Of a stretch of DNA of 64,000 nt, positions 53,561 to 64,000 are shown piece after piece. The stretch is from positions 21,585,401-21,649,400 of the forward strand of contig JAQFVV010000001.1 in NCBI GenBank assembly GCA_028023455.1, written 5' to 3'. The position numbers and the translations under genes were made by a program. Numbering within the stretch: position 1 is the stretch's first letter; every line of letters starts with the position of its first letter. Origin of the DNA: Epiperipatus broadwayi (taxonomy: Eukaryota; Onychophora; Udeonychophora; Euonychophora; Peripatidae). A model generated the notes under the pieces. That model was not told where the DNA came from. It saw only the letters and a list, made by a program, of their open reading frames with translations, and did not search any database.

Positions 53561-54400
53561 ATGCCATTTGATGACGACTTTTATTTAGGTACTTACAACT
53601 GCAGATCACTTTCAAGTGAAGGAAGATTGCAAGAATTAGACGAAGAACTTTCTTATATTAAATGGGACATTATTGGACTTTGTGAAGTTAGAAGAAAAGG
53701 TGAAGAAACAATTGATTTAAAAAGTGGACATATACTCTATTATAAAGGCACAAATATTGAAAATACAAGTGGAGTAGGATTCATTATAAATAAAAAGTGG
53801 AAGAACAATATTGTGGAGATTGATGGTGTATCGGACAGAGTGGCAAGATTAGTTATACAACTTAATAGCAGATATCAAATGCAGATAATTCAGGTTTATG
53901 CCCCAACAAGTTCTCGTAGTGATGAAGTAGTAGAAGATTTTTATATGGATATACAAAAGGCTTTTGATCAGAGTAAACACCATTTTAAAATTGTTATGGG
54001 AGACTTTAATGCTAGAATTGGTAAAAAAATGAAAGATGAAAGTGCTGTGGGTAATTTTGGTTATGGTAATAGAAATAAGAGAAGACATAGACTTGTGGAG
54101 TTTGCAGAAAAAGAAAAACTTGATATTATGAATTCTTTTTTTGAGAAAAATGTTAAAAGGAAATGGACATGGAAGCATCCAAATGAAGGTACAGCAGAAT
54201 TGGATTATATTTTGACTAACAGGAAATACATATTTCAAGATTGTAATGTTCTTAATAAATTTAACACAGGAAGTGATCATCGATTAGTAAGGTGTAAGAT
54301 ATGTGTTAATGTAAAACTAGAGAAACAAAAATTATTAAGAAAAACAATATTTACAGTTGATATTCTTAATCTTCAGAAACATTCTATGAATTTAAATTAG
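53561..54400 (+). CDS. RTE-like endonuclease domain, intact motifs, 279 codons
   Basis: Starts at ATG with the domain almost at once, as usual in RTE-type ORFs. Motifs of the endonuclease/exonuclease/phosphatase fold are complete: Asn13 (TYNCRSL), Glu42 (LCEVRR), Tyr113 (VYAPT), Asp148 and Asn150 (GDFNAR), Asp215 (ELDYIL), and Asp239/His240 (SDHR). The last is the catalytic histidine. The enzyme nicks target DNA in the nucleus and exposes the 3' end that primes reverse transcription. The frame ends in a stop at 54398-54400 only because of a one-base shift about 25 bases earlier; the reverse transcriptase frame is open from 54370. It should have been one long protein. The domain itself looks undamaged. 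Confidence 0.92.
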   Translation: MPFDDDFYLGTYNCRSLSSEGRLQELDEELSYIKWDIIGLCEVRRKGEETIDLKSGHILYYKGTNIENTSGVGFIINKKWKNNIVEIDGVSDRVARLVIQLNSRYQMQIIQVYAPTSSRSDEVVEDFYMDIQKAFDQSKHHFKIVMGDFNARIGKKMKDESAVGNFGYGNRNKRRHRLVEFAEKEKLDIMNSFFEKNVKRKWTWKHPNEGTAELDYILTNRKYIFQDCNVLNKFNTGSDHRLVRCKICVNVKLEKQKLLRKTIFTVDILNLQKHSMNLN

Positions 54401-55557
54401 AACTTACAAATCGGTTTCAAGTATTAGTAGATTTTGAATGTGATTCAGATTTGAATGAAATTAATTTGAAAATAATTGATACACTTTTGAAAACTGCAAC
54501 AAAGATAGCTGGTAGAAAGAAACAGCAATTGACCAATAAAATTTCTACTGAGACTAGAGAATTTATGAAGAAAAGAAGGAATATTAAGATATACGAAAAT
54601 GATGCATTAAAAAGAATTGAATATCTCGAATTTTGTAAAATGGTGCGGAAAAGAGTTGAAAATAATATAAGAAAGTATAACTGTGAACTAGCAAGGAAAG
54701 CTGTAGAAGAAAATAAAAGTCTTAAGAATGTAAAACAACATTTTGGTATTGGTAGGAAATTTATATCTGCAATAAGAAAAAAATATGGAATTATTACTAA
54801 AAGGAGAGATGACATCATGAAATTGGTAGAAGATTTTTATCAAGAATTATATAGTAATAAAGAACAAGTACCTCGTATATCTATTACATCTTCCAAATTG
54901 CCCAGAATTTTAAATGAAGAAGTGAGACATGCAATTAAATGTATGAAGAAAGGAAAGGCTCCAGGTAATGATGGAATTATAATTGATATATTAAAAGAAG
55001 CAGGTGAAGAAATAGAAAAAATTTTAGCAAAGTTATATACCAAATGTCTAAATGATAAAGATGTACCGGATGATTGGAAGAATGCAGTAATAATATTAAT
55101 ATTTAAAAAAGGTGATAAAGAAGATATTAGAAATTACAGACCTATCAGCCTTTTATCAGTTTTATATAAAAATTTTACCAAGATAATTACTACTCGTCTA
55201 CAGAGAACATTGGATTTCCACCAACCAAGAGAACAAGCCAGATTTAAAAGTGGTTTTAGTACAATAGATCATATCCAGGTATTGAGAGAAGTTACAGAAA
55301 GGACAAATGAATATGAGTTGCCATTATGCTTAGGATTTGTAGATTATGAAAAGGCATTTGATTCTATAAACATTTCTTCAGTGATTAAAGCATTAGATCA
55401 TCAAGGTATAGATCCAGGATATTGTCATATTTTAAAAAATATTTATAAAAATGCAACAGCAACAATTAGATTACATAATGACACTGGGAAAGTCAACATT
55501 GAGAAAGGTGTAAGACAAGGTGACTCCATATATCTCCAAAACTTTTTACAGCAGTGA
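54370..55557 (+). pseudogene. RTE-like reverse transcriptase, N-terminal and finger/palm part
   Basis: Continuation of the polyprotein in another frame, open from 54370 (no own ATG at the true junction). It has a coiled, basic linker (about 54450-54830), then APGNDGI, NYRPISLLS (55130 region), EQARF with Arg replacing the normally invariant Gly of EQAGF, and VDYEKAFDS with the catalytic Asp at 55360-55362, ending at VRQGDS-I. An AT duplication in CCATATATCTCC (the 25.5 kb copy has CCATATCTCC) shifts the frame at 55527-55532 and ends it at 55557. The Gly-to-Arg change could by itself harm activity. It abuts the next frame, which holds the rest of the palm. Confidence 0.9.
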
Positions 55558-56333
55558 TGCATGAAGTATTTTGTGGATTAAAATGGGAAACTAAAGGAGT
55601 GAAAGTAAATGGTGATTATTTAAGTCATTTAGATTTCGCAGATGATGTAGTTGTTTTTGCAAATAATGCTTCAGATCTGCAGGAAATGTTGCAGGAATTA
55701 TCAGATGAAAGTAGGAAAGTAGGACTAAAGATAAATGTTAAAAAGACTAAAGTAATGTTTAATCGATTTGCTCAAAATATGAAAATAAAGATTGATTATG
55801 ATGAATTAGAAGAAGTTAACAGTTACAAATACATTGGTCAGATTATTAATACAGATGGACACATAATGGAGGAAATTAATCATAGAATTAAACTTGGTTG
55901 GAGTGCTTTTGGTAGAAATAACTTGATACTAAAAGGAAATATGCCTATGTGTTTGAAAAGGAAGGTTTTTAACAAATGTGTTTTACTAGTTCTTACTTAT
56001 GGATCTGAGACTTGGACACTTAATAGAAGAGCAATTCAGAGACTTCAGACCACTCAAAGAAGTATGGAGAGATGTATGTTGGGAGTAACAAGAAGAGATC
56101 GTAAACACAATGTATGGGTAAGAGAACAAACAGGTGTTACTGACCTCATTGAAAAAATTAAAAGATTGAAGTGGAGTTGGGCTGGACATATTGTTAGAAG
56201 AGATGATAATAGATGGACAATTGAAATTTTAAACTGGATTCCAAGAGTTTGTAAAAGACCCAGAAGGAGACCACATGTAAGATGGATGGATAAAATAAGA
56301 AAGTGTGCAGGGGTGATGTGGAGAAGAAGCTAA
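55554..56333 (+). pseudogene. RTE-like reverse transcriptase, FADD palm, thumb and C-terminus
   Basis: Third frame of the same polyprotein, entered after the 2-base insertion. HLDFADDVVVF carries the catalytic aspartate pair (55641-55646). Then follow the KTKVMFN and YKYIGQII blocks, LTYGSETWTLN, the RSMERCMLGV and RRDRKH blocks, SWAGHIVRRDD, and the RPRRRPHVRW tail shared by RTE-type and related LINEs. TAA at 56331-56333 is produced by an extra base after MWRR. In the restored phase the sequence beyond would read EAKD, then a WI-LE segment seen in the 26.3 kb copy. The start used here (GTG) is not biological. Confidence 0.9.
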
Positions 56334-56411
56334 AGATCAGAGATGGATTAAACTTGGAGAAACCTTCATCCTGCAGTGGATTGATAATGGTTGATAATGA
56401 TGATGATGATG

Positions 56412-56904
56412 AATAATAATATTTTAATTTGCAAAGCAAAATTGAAATAAATTGAGCCACTGCTGAAACTCATTGCACTCATTAAAATACCCATCCAACA
56501 GCCAATCAGATGTCATGATAGCCATCTAAATGACAATCAAACCTAAACACACAACAAAGATTTTACAAAAAAAGGGCAGCCATCCTTCTCTCAACTTTTC
56601 TTTCTATATATCTAATTCAGTCATAAGTATTTAGATTTGAAAGCTTAAAGCTTTAAATATCTTCACAAACAACTCACTGAGTCTAAATCATAAACATACA
56701 ATGCAAAATCTTATGATTTATTATGTAATAGTTTTTAGAATACACAACAAGCAGCAAAGTATGTAAACAATATTTTAATTTGCAAAGTGCAGATAGTTGA
56801 AAATTGAAATAAATTGAACCACTGTTGAAACTCAGTGCACTCATTAAAATACCCATCTGACAGCCAATCAGATGTCATGATAGCCATCTAAATGACAATC
56901 AAAC
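56412..56904 (-). repeat. 351-361 bp satellite, left arm of a palindrome
   Basis: ATTTTAATTTGCAAAG at 56421 and 56772 gives a 351-bp period, so this arm holds one full and one partial unit. It begins exactly at the 3' end of the RTE-like LINE. Shared blocks include CCAATCAGATGTCATGATAG (56500 and 56861 regions). Confidence 0.92.
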
Positions 56905-56930
56905 TTATAAAATCTTTGTTGTGTGTTTAG

Positions 56931-57395
56931 GTTTGATTGTCATTTAGATGGCTATCATGGCATCTGATTGGCTGTTGGATGGTATTTTAATAAGTGCAGT
57001 GAGTTTCAGCAGTGTCTCAAATAATTTCAATTTTCAACTATCTGCACTTTGCAAATTAAAATATTATTTACATACATTGCTGCTTGTTGTGTATTCTAGA
57101 AACTACTACGCAGTAAATCATAAGATTTTACATTGTATGTTTATGATTTAGACTCAATGAGTTGTTTATGAAGATATTTGAAGCTTTAAACTTTCAAATC
57201 TAAATACTTATGACTGGCTTAGATATATAGAAAGAAAAGTTGAGAGAAGGGTGGCCCCCCTTTTCTCATAAAATCATTGTTGTGTGTTTAGGTTTGATTG
57301 TTGTTTAGATGGCTATCATGACATTTGATTGTTTCTCAGATGGATATTTTAATGAGTGCAGTGTGTTTCAGAAGTGGCTCAATTTATTTTAGTTA
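56931..57395 (+). repeat. 351-361 bp satellite, right arm of a palindrome
   Basis: Reverse complement of the left arm. GTTTGATTGTCATT (56931-56944) pairs with AATGACAATCAAAC (56891-56904) across 26 bp. The next unit begins about 361 bp later. A 67-codon frame at 56948 is incidental. Confidence 0.92.
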
Positions 57396-57479
57396 TAATA
57401 GTGAAATAGTCTTTGAGAAATGGTTCTTCTATGATAGGTGTGTGTATAAACTTTGAAAGAACTATATTGTGATTTAAAT

Positions 57480-57556
<77 letters not shown>
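57480..57556. repeat. (AT)n microsatellite
   Basis: About 77 bp of pure AT. Confidence 0.96.
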
Positions 57557-57559
<3 letters not shown>

Positions 57560-57776
57560 GCAGTCAATCTTAGCTTAAGATTGAGCTTCATAGTTCCATC
57601 TACTAACCTGTGTTTAAACTCTATATCCCATCCCGCTCCTTTTGTCATGTATGTATATTTTATGTATACATTTGAGATGCGCACCTACATTATAAAATTT
57701 TAACTTTTAAATTAACATTTTTATTATTACTAATTTTATGGTTATTAATTCTTTTTATTAAAATACACAGGTGCAG

Positions 57777-57778
<2 letters not shown>

Positions 57779-57858
<80 letters not shown>
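57779..57858. repeat. (AT)n microsatellite
   Basis: About 80 bp of pure AT. Followed to 58321 by AT-rich DNA in which I see nothing. Confidence 0.96.
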
Positions 57859-57860
<2 letters not shown>

Positions 57861-58321
57861 AGCAAAATACTAACAAAATATTGATTTTTTTGTTAATATT
57901 TTATTATATGTCATTTGTACAACTTTTTAAAGTATTTTTTTCTTTTAAACTGTATATTTTGTCAAATCCAATATGGAAAATGCTACAGTTGATTGTCTAA
58001 AAATAATTAAAGGGTTGAAAACACTATTGTTTTAATCTGGGGAAGGTATTTTTAATTAAAGTTTTTACTTAAAATGGGATTAAGATTTTTTTTTATTATA
58101 AACATTTTTGTCAAATCTATTTCTAATCTGGAAATAGATTTGAATTTATTTTTGGATGTTATCTTACTGTTGCATCTTCAAAAACAATCGATAAAGGAAA
58201 AGTAAAAATTTTTAGATCAGAGATTAGATTGTAAAGCTAAAACTAAGTGATTAAAAGTATTCCAAAAACACCTAGGAGAGTATAAAATGACCGGGTTTTA
58301 AGACAGGTGAGATTAGCTACT

Positions 58322-58561
58322 CTAGTGAGAACTGATTGTTAACATTGCTATGAAACTAAAAATGATGTAGTGTAAATCCACCACACTTCTCGGCCCTGTT
58401 GGGTCATCATCTTCCATGGCCGTATCATTCTGCTGCCCAAGAGTGAAGTAAAAGCCCGACCTAAGAACTTTAATGCTAATAGAAGCTTGCTGCCACTGAA
58501 TAACTTGCATTTCAATTGCCGTGCACATGCCATACTTTAAATTGGACTTTAAAAATTGCAA
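58322..58561 (-). other. G+C-richer segment with a 79-codon frame, unidentified
   Basis: The stretch 58360-58540 stands out by base composition. The minus-strand frame holds a non-repetitive protein-like stretch (KYGMCTAIEMQVIQWQQAS, then QQNDTAMEDDDPTGPRSVV). I do not recognise it. A second minus-strand frame also runs open here, which weakens the case for either. No clear splice sites. It could be an old gene or transposon fragment. Confidence 0.2.
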
Positions 58562-59274
58562 GGTAACTTTTCAAGCTGTCACCTCAAACTAAATTTAGCC
58601 TAACTCATCTATCAAGATTTCTTTTAATGTGTTATTTAACTTCACCTTTTTTTTTAAATATGTAAATGTAATTTGCTCTTAAATAATTTCCATAAATTTA
58701 ATCCTATCTCATATGCTCTAACTTCCCTTAACTTTGGTATAGTCATTTATTTGTAGTTATTTATTACTTGATTTTATATATGTGCTTTTATTATTATTAT
58801 GCCAATCTGAAACAATCTGACGAGTTGAATTTCTAAAATCTTTTCTTCCTTTTAAGTAAACCTTCATGAATTAAGTTTTTTAATGTCCCTTTAAACAACA
58901 CATTATTAATTAATACACTCACCAGATTGTTTTATGAGCCAACATTTTATTTATGTTTTAATATAAAAAAAATATTTGTTTACTCTGAATTTTCTACTCG
59001 GGGTGAATCCAGAACTCAAACTAATTAATGCTTTAAAATCTTTTAAAATGTTTTTTTATATTCTGAAAGAGGGAACCAATAATTATTTTCTAGAAATGCT
59101 AGTCTTGTTATTTTTACATACTCTTAAAATATCAAATATAGTACTTATATATCCCATTTATTGTAAAATCAACAAAGGTGAGATTGATTTATTTTAAATA
59201 ACAGAAAAGGAAAGGGGGTAAATCTTAATGTTACTTTTGCTAAATAAAATCTTCAAGCATAATTTAAGTAAATG

Positions 59275-59315
<41 letters not shown>

Positions 59316-59569
59316 CTGCATAGTGTATTATTTGTCTAAATTATAGTACTCAAACAAGGGTCATTTATTTTAAAGCAGTAAATTATATTTCATATTGTTA
59401 GTGACATTCACCTGTACCGTGTTACTGACATTTGGCCTATCTTTGTATATATATATTATGTGCTTCTAGTCTTCTAATCTGGGCGTTGTGACAAGTTCGA
59501 ACCCATAGATTTCTTCTCATATCTTATTCCATAGATAGTTGAGCTATCTGGAACATTTATTTCATATAA
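58562..59569. other. AT-rich DNA with an (AT)n tract
   Basis: (AT)n at 59278-59311. G+C rises from about 59400. No gene recognised. Confidence 0.5.
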
Positions 59570-59745
59570 AAAAGCCTCTGGCAGTGATCCCATAAGTTTG
59601 GCACATACTATGCATATTCACTTTCTTCATATCAAAGGTCTGTGCATCGGCGATGACCACGGCATGCCTATCCACTTTGTTTTTGTCCAGAAACATGACT
59701 TTTCCTGGTATTTTTAGGCTATTATGTCAGCACCGCAAACTTCTT
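59570..59745 (-). other. 56-codon coding-like minus-strand frame, unidentified
   Basis: Between a TGA near 59737 and a TGA near 59567 the minus strand reads, in part, KVMFLDKNKVDRHAVVIADA and QTFDMKKVNMHSMCQTYGI. The composition is far from the AT noise around it and looks like real protein, but I cannot name a family, and no start codon or splice pair fixes its limits. It could be a decayed transposon or host exon. Confidence 0.2.
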
Positions 59746-60691
59746 CGTATTATTATTTCTTTTTGCTTCATGACCCAGTTTTAATGCTCTAATATTAAAA
59801 TTGCGCTCTGCTTAAAATATATATAAGTGCCAACTACTTTTAGTTTTATTAATTAAATTTATTTCAGTCTTATACAATCCCATCGTCGTATTTTGTTATT
59901 TATCTATTTAAGAGTATTTGCCTTGGGAAAAATTAAAGCGTTCTTCTTACCAGTACTAATTAACAAAAGTTTCATTAAATATTTTGTCATATAATCAAAT
60001 GTCATTTTCAAATATGTTTTTCAAATGTATTTTATTTATTTTCACAACCTCAGTGGTGTGAAAATAATTTGTATTATATCTGTAATGAATTTCAGAACAC
60101 TCCCCGAAGTAATAATGTTAGTCACCATGTTTCAGAACCATAACCCAAAGCGTTAATAACAATTTTATGTGAATTCTTTCTAATAATCAATTGGCATCTT
60201 AATCTTGGACCCACCAAAGGTGTGTGCTTATTTATAATATATTATTTAGCTAATAAAGAGCATATGAGAAATAATAGCATAAATGACACTATGTAATCAT
60301 CTACCGCTTGCTCATTCATGCACATACTAATGTATACAATTAAGTCAGAATGTATAATAATTTGTCATATTAAACTATTTTTATTGTCTAGCTTATTTGA
60401 GTAGTTCTTTTCTCCACTTCCAAACATACAGCCATGCTTATATATATATTTTAGTTTAGTCATAGTTAATAGATGTCTCATTGTTTTACTCAGCTTTGCT
60501 AGTCGGCCAGATTTAAAATTAATTCTCATGTGCCATCATTGTTATGTTATTCATTAAGTGTTAGATCTGGGACTTAGAGAGTGGGTTCGAATCCAGGCTG
60601 GTCCTTGACCTAAATCTCAGGCCTGATTGGGTTTGAAGTACAGTTTGTGAGTTCCAGCTCATGTTAGATGGGTAAACATGTTTTGACCAGT

Positions 60692-60694
<3 letters not shown>
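59746..60694. other. AT-rich DNA with an isolated B-box-like site
   Basis: A perfect polymerase III B box GGTTCGAATCC at 60584-60594, in a G+C-richer 130-bp patch (60560-60690) that may be the 3' half of another SINE. No A box is convincing. Confidence 0.4.

Positions 60695-60740
<46 letters not shown>
60695..60740. repeat. (AT)n microsatellite
   Basis: About 46 bp of pure AT, right after the B-box-bearing patch. Confidence 0.95.
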
Positions 60741-60742
<2 letters not shown>

Positions 60743-60973
60743 CCATTAAATGTCTATATTTTTAAATCATATAATAATAATTCAAACAAATTTATTTATT
60801 ATATATTACCATTAACTGTACTATGTATACATTCTCTACTAAGGCTCAAATATGTAGCCAGGCCATACCACTAGAAAAGGGTATCAAAAAATAATAAGGT
60901 CCATATATAACCAAAGTTAAACATACATGAAAATATAAAAAAGACATGGGAAGATGTTTTAAGCATACCCATG

Positions 60974-61240
60974 CAAGAATAATAAAGATCCAAATTCAAG
61001 TGGTAAAAACCCCAGGTTAAAAGAGAATATCTAAATATAAGCCTGGCAGAAATGTTGTTGACCATAGGCTATGAATTATTCACCAATATATAGTGATAAT
61101 TATATAAAAGGCCATTGAAAACTGTTCCAAACTTTACTTACATAAGAGTAACAAAGACTGTGATTCAAGCAGTAAATGACCTGAGTTAAAAGAGAGATAA
61201 TATATAAAATAAACATGGTAGAAATATAACTGACCAAAGG
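60974..61240 (+). repeat. diverged tandem repeat, 169-bp period
   Basis: ATTCAAG at 60994 and 61163 marks two units sharing TTAAAAGAGA, GGCAGAAAT/GGTAGAAAT and TGACCA-AGGCTA blocks. A partial third unit may start at about 60887 (AATAATAAGGTCCAT against AATAATAAAGATCCA). Confidence 0.7.
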
Positions 61241-63120
61241 CTAGATAAAAGAATATACAGATAAATAAATAACAAGCAAATTTATAAATAGATTGACTTT
61301 TTGTCCACACACATAAGCAAAACACTACTTTCACTTATCCACCAAAATAAAATATTATGTACAAGGTGTCTGATACTGTTAATAAACCTAAAATTTATTG
61401 TACATATATATATAACTTTATATAGTTTTTAAATACTATTTAAAAGAAGATTAATTTTAAACATTATTTAAGACCTGTTATTTTAAAAAAGATGTTAATC
61501 TATATTTGCTTTTAATAATTAAGACCTATTTTATTTGCTAAAAAAAATATTTAGATTTCTAATACTTGCAAAAAGGGAGGAAGAGAATCTAATAACTTTA
61601 TAGTAAACTAATTTTAAAATTAAGATTTCATTCTGAACTATTAAAACTTTAATGAAAAAAAAAAAGGCAGAATAGAGTTTATTTAATAAATACTCATAAA
61701 ATAATAAATATCAAAATTAACATATCCATACAAAAATGAAGTAAAGGTACCAATACAAAATTATGTATCAATATAATTAAATGGAATGTAATCTGAATAT
61801 ATAAGTAGGTACTCTTACTAACACATGTAATACAAATATAAACACTCCTGATTTTGTGAAATATATAATAGAGTTCATATTACCATAAGTTTATGGGTCT
61901 TGTATACTTTTGCTTTCTTTGTGGATTATTTGGAAGAGTGCATACTTTTGTGTCCGTTTCTTTTTGTGGTTTTGTTTCTGTAAGGATTAGTTGAGAGCTG
62001 CTTCAGTGTTCATATTGATAATTTCAGAAGTTCAGATTTCCTAGGAATTTAGATCATGCTGAGATTGAAATTAATTATTGGAGCAAGAAGTTCATCTTTT
62101 GAAAGCTTAGCCATGAATACTAGTGGAAACCACAACTGGAATTATTTTTACATTCATTTTTCCAATGAGTCCTTACAACAGCAAATTGCATGTCATTAAA
62201 TAATTGTGGAATACTAATGAAGACTTTTCATTGCACAGAGATAACTGGTAATGAGTGACAAATGCAGCTTATAGAGTAGAAAAGAATAGTGGAATAGTAA
62301 TAGGATGCTTTTTGGTAGGCTTTTATAGAATTTACTCCCATTGTTCTCCCACGGGGATTTCCTAGAATTTTTTCGATCAAATATTTTTCAGATAAGCCAG
62401 CACTTTTTTTACTTTTAATTAATAAATTCCTAGCTTTTTGATTTAATTACAAATTTTCTACTTAGACAATGCTTAATTAATTTTTAAATTCTTTATTGCT
62501 AAAGATCAAAAGCAACATTTTGCAGGTTAAACATTGTTTTAAAATATTTAAAATAATTTTATAAAAAAAATTTACTATGAAGTTTATTTTTCTTATAAAA
62601 AGTATTACATTAGTTAATAAAGAATATGTTTTTCATATTGATGTGTGCATCATATATATCATTGCACTCGCTATAAACAAGTTTAATAAAAAATTACAAT
62701 TAATTGAAAATTAAAATTTTATTGAACCAACTGATTGAGAGGTTGCAAAGCATCTTAATATCTTACTTATTAATAGTAATAGCCCATAAATATTATAAAT
62801 TTTTCATTTTTGGTCAGCACATTATTATTCATCTGACTGTTATACATTATTTAGATATTGATTTACTGACCAATATTGAATCGATAAGTTTAAACTATAC
62901 TATTTTGCTTAAAAAATCTTTAGATTTCATAAGATAGGATAATATACAGTTATTACATAATGAGTTTTTTTAGCATAAAAGAAATGAACAGTTGTCAGTA
63001 ACAACTATTTTTTTCTAATACAAACAAATATTATTGCTGCTCTTTATGCACCAATGAAATGTGTTCATTAAAAAATATACCCTTTTGATATAAATTAATA
63101 ATTTGGTGATGGATATATAG
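61241..63120. other. AT-rich DNA without recognisable genes
   Basis: G+C rises slightly at 61900-62350. No ORF or repeat supported. Confidence 0.5.
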
Positions 63121-63761
63121 TAATTACATAGAAAGAAATTATCTTCTGATCTATGCTGTTTGTTTTAATATATAAATCTATGTGCACTCACCTGACAGTA
63201 AGAATTTTAAAAATACAGATGAATCACTTGTGCTTAGATCCCATTCTTATATAACCAAATCCTACTGACTATACTCCATTCAGGGCTTGATCTTATTATG
63301 TGCCAATGTGCCAAATATTTTAATTGGCAATTGAATTGTACAGATTTTGTTTGATATATCATAGGAGAAAGTTTCTCATTTTTAATCATTTTTTATTAAT
63401 GAGTGCACATAGATTTATATAGTAGAACAAACAGTGCAAGTTAGAAGGTTAATTTCCTTCTATATAATTACATATATGTCCAATGATAAACTATTAATTT
63501 ATATACATTCTATACTTATATTCCCTATGATTTATCAGCAAAATTTGTACAATTCACCTGTCAATTAAAATATCATGCACAGAATAGGATCTAGCCCTGA
63601 ATTAGGCATAATCAGTAAGAGTTGGCTTATATAAGAATAAACTCTAAGCACAAGTGATTCATTTGTGTTTTTAAAACTCTTACTAACAGGTGAGTACATG
63701 TAGATTTATACATCAAAACAACTAGCACAGGTCAAAAGATTAATTTCCTTCTACATAATTA
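63121..63761. repeat. 640-bp foldback element with a third internal terminal copy
   Basis: Arms 63121-63365 and 63524-63761 are inverted copies over about 240 bp: TAATTACATAGAAAGAAATT at the left end against AATTTCCTTCTACATAATTA at the right, then CACCTGACAGTAAGA, CACTTGTGCTTAGA and so on. A further copy of the terminal 70 bp lies in the centre at 63401-63470, in right-arm orientation. No ORF. From 63762 to 64000 I see nothing. Confidence 0.85.
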
Positions 63762-64000
63762 AGTATACTCTTTTAAAAAAAGAAGAGAAAAAGCCATTAG
63801 GCCCCACATCAAGTGATTTGTTCATGTTAGCTTAAGGCATAATTCTTTAAAATTTTATGAATTCATTTTTTTTAATTATATTTAAATTACTAAACAAATA
63901 TAAATCCTTTCACTTATTAAATTTTGATGCAATTTCATAAAAAATATATAATTGTCATCATTATTTTTAAACATTATTAATCCAATGCAAAATGAAGATT

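Larger units (their letters stand above)
53115..56411 (+). mobile_element. near full-length RTE-like LINE, about 3.3 kb
   Basis: About 450 bp of G+C-richer 5' region (53115-53560), endonuclease ORF, reverse transcriptase in two frames, and a short 3' UTR ending in GATGATGATGATGA, the simple-repeat tail typical of the RTE clade. The size of 3.3 kb also fits that clade. AATAATAATAT occurs immediately before (53104-53114) and after (56412-56422) and could be the target duplication, but it is low-complexity and so not proof. Damage is light: frameshifts near 54367-54378, 55527-55532 and 56320-56330, and a small deletion near 56342. It is the youngest of the three related copies by frame integrity. 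Confidence 0.93.

Noticed and set aside
53849-54280. 143-codon minus-strand ORF, and 54417-54818 on the same strand
   Set aside because: Antisense shadows of the LINE endonuclease and reverse transcriptase frames.
58383-58394. Match to the first bases of U2 snRNA (CTTCTCGGCC)
   Set aside because: Only ten bases match; the rest of U2 is absent.

Overview
This is a 64 kb stretch of a very AT-rich nuclear genome, almost certainly from an invertebrate animal. The support is the content: several non-LTR retrotransposon lineages, tRNA-derived SINEs with target-site duplications, hAT DNA-transposon remnants, long (AAT)n, (GAT)n and (AT)n microsatellites, and satellite-like repeats of about 350-475 bp. 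There are no operons, no ribosome-binding sites and no dense ORFs. I could not name the species, and I recognise no host protein-coding gene. One 57-bp exon-like segment near 1 kb and two GC-richer coding-like patches near 58.4 and 59.6 kb are the only weak hints of host coding sequence. The window is best read as intergenic or intronic DNA built from dead transposons.

Layout, left to right. 2.4-5.9 kb: compound microsatellite, a 5'-truncated Jockey/CR1-like LINE on the minus strand between (AAT)n tracts, then an old minus-strand RTE-like LINE. 6.5-8.5 kb: a 405-420 bp satellite that changes orientation twice. 10.5 kb: SINE copy 1. 12.2 and 21.1-22.0 kb: a dispersed repeat of about 395 bp with a 475-bp spacing. 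16.9-17.2 kb: 360 bp of (AAT)n. 20.4 kb: SINE copy 2. 24.1 kb: a 149-bp hairpin. 24.4-26.3 kb: a 5'-truncated RTE-like LINE inside (AT)n. 28.1 kb: a foldback repeat. 30.0-30.7 kb: the 3' end of an L1/Tx1-like LINE on the minus strand. 31.3-33.4 kb: a broken hAT transposase of the ZMYM1/TTF-zinc-finger type, minus strand, still showing a 54-bp intron. 33.5 kb: SINE copy 3. 34.0-35.5 kb: a LINE split by a 316-bp hAT MITE with a perfect 8-bp target duplication. 37.1-40.3 kb: a Tx1-like element with a 330-codon gag-type ORF1, an endonuclease start and no reverse transcriptase, set between GAT/AAT microsatellites. 40.6-44.7 kb: two more degenerate LINEs. 45.9 and 46.6 kb: foldback and TA-cruciform repeats, with SINE copy 4 between them. 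48.2-49.5 kb: a satellite with about 371-bp spacing and one inverted copy. 53.1-56.4 kb: the best-preserved LINE, an RTE-like element with all endonuclease motifs and a few frameshifts. 56.4-57.4 kb: a large palindrome made of a 351-361 bp satellite. 57.5-61.2 kb: (AT)n tracts and a 169-bp tandem repeat. 63.1-63.8 kb: a 640-bp foldback element.

How they fit together. The LINEs encode the copying machinery (apurinic-like endonuclease plus reverse transcriptase). The four SINEs have no proteins and carry 12-18 bp target duplications, as expected if a LINE enzyme mobilised them. The small hAT MITE depends on a full hAT transposase, and the wreck at 31-33 kb is a hAT of one type but not shown to be its partner. 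I see no convincing new multi-gene system. The most distinctive signals are the SINE family, the repeated orientation switching of unrelated satellites, the association of LINEs with microsatellites, and the ORF1 element with an altered zinc knuckle.
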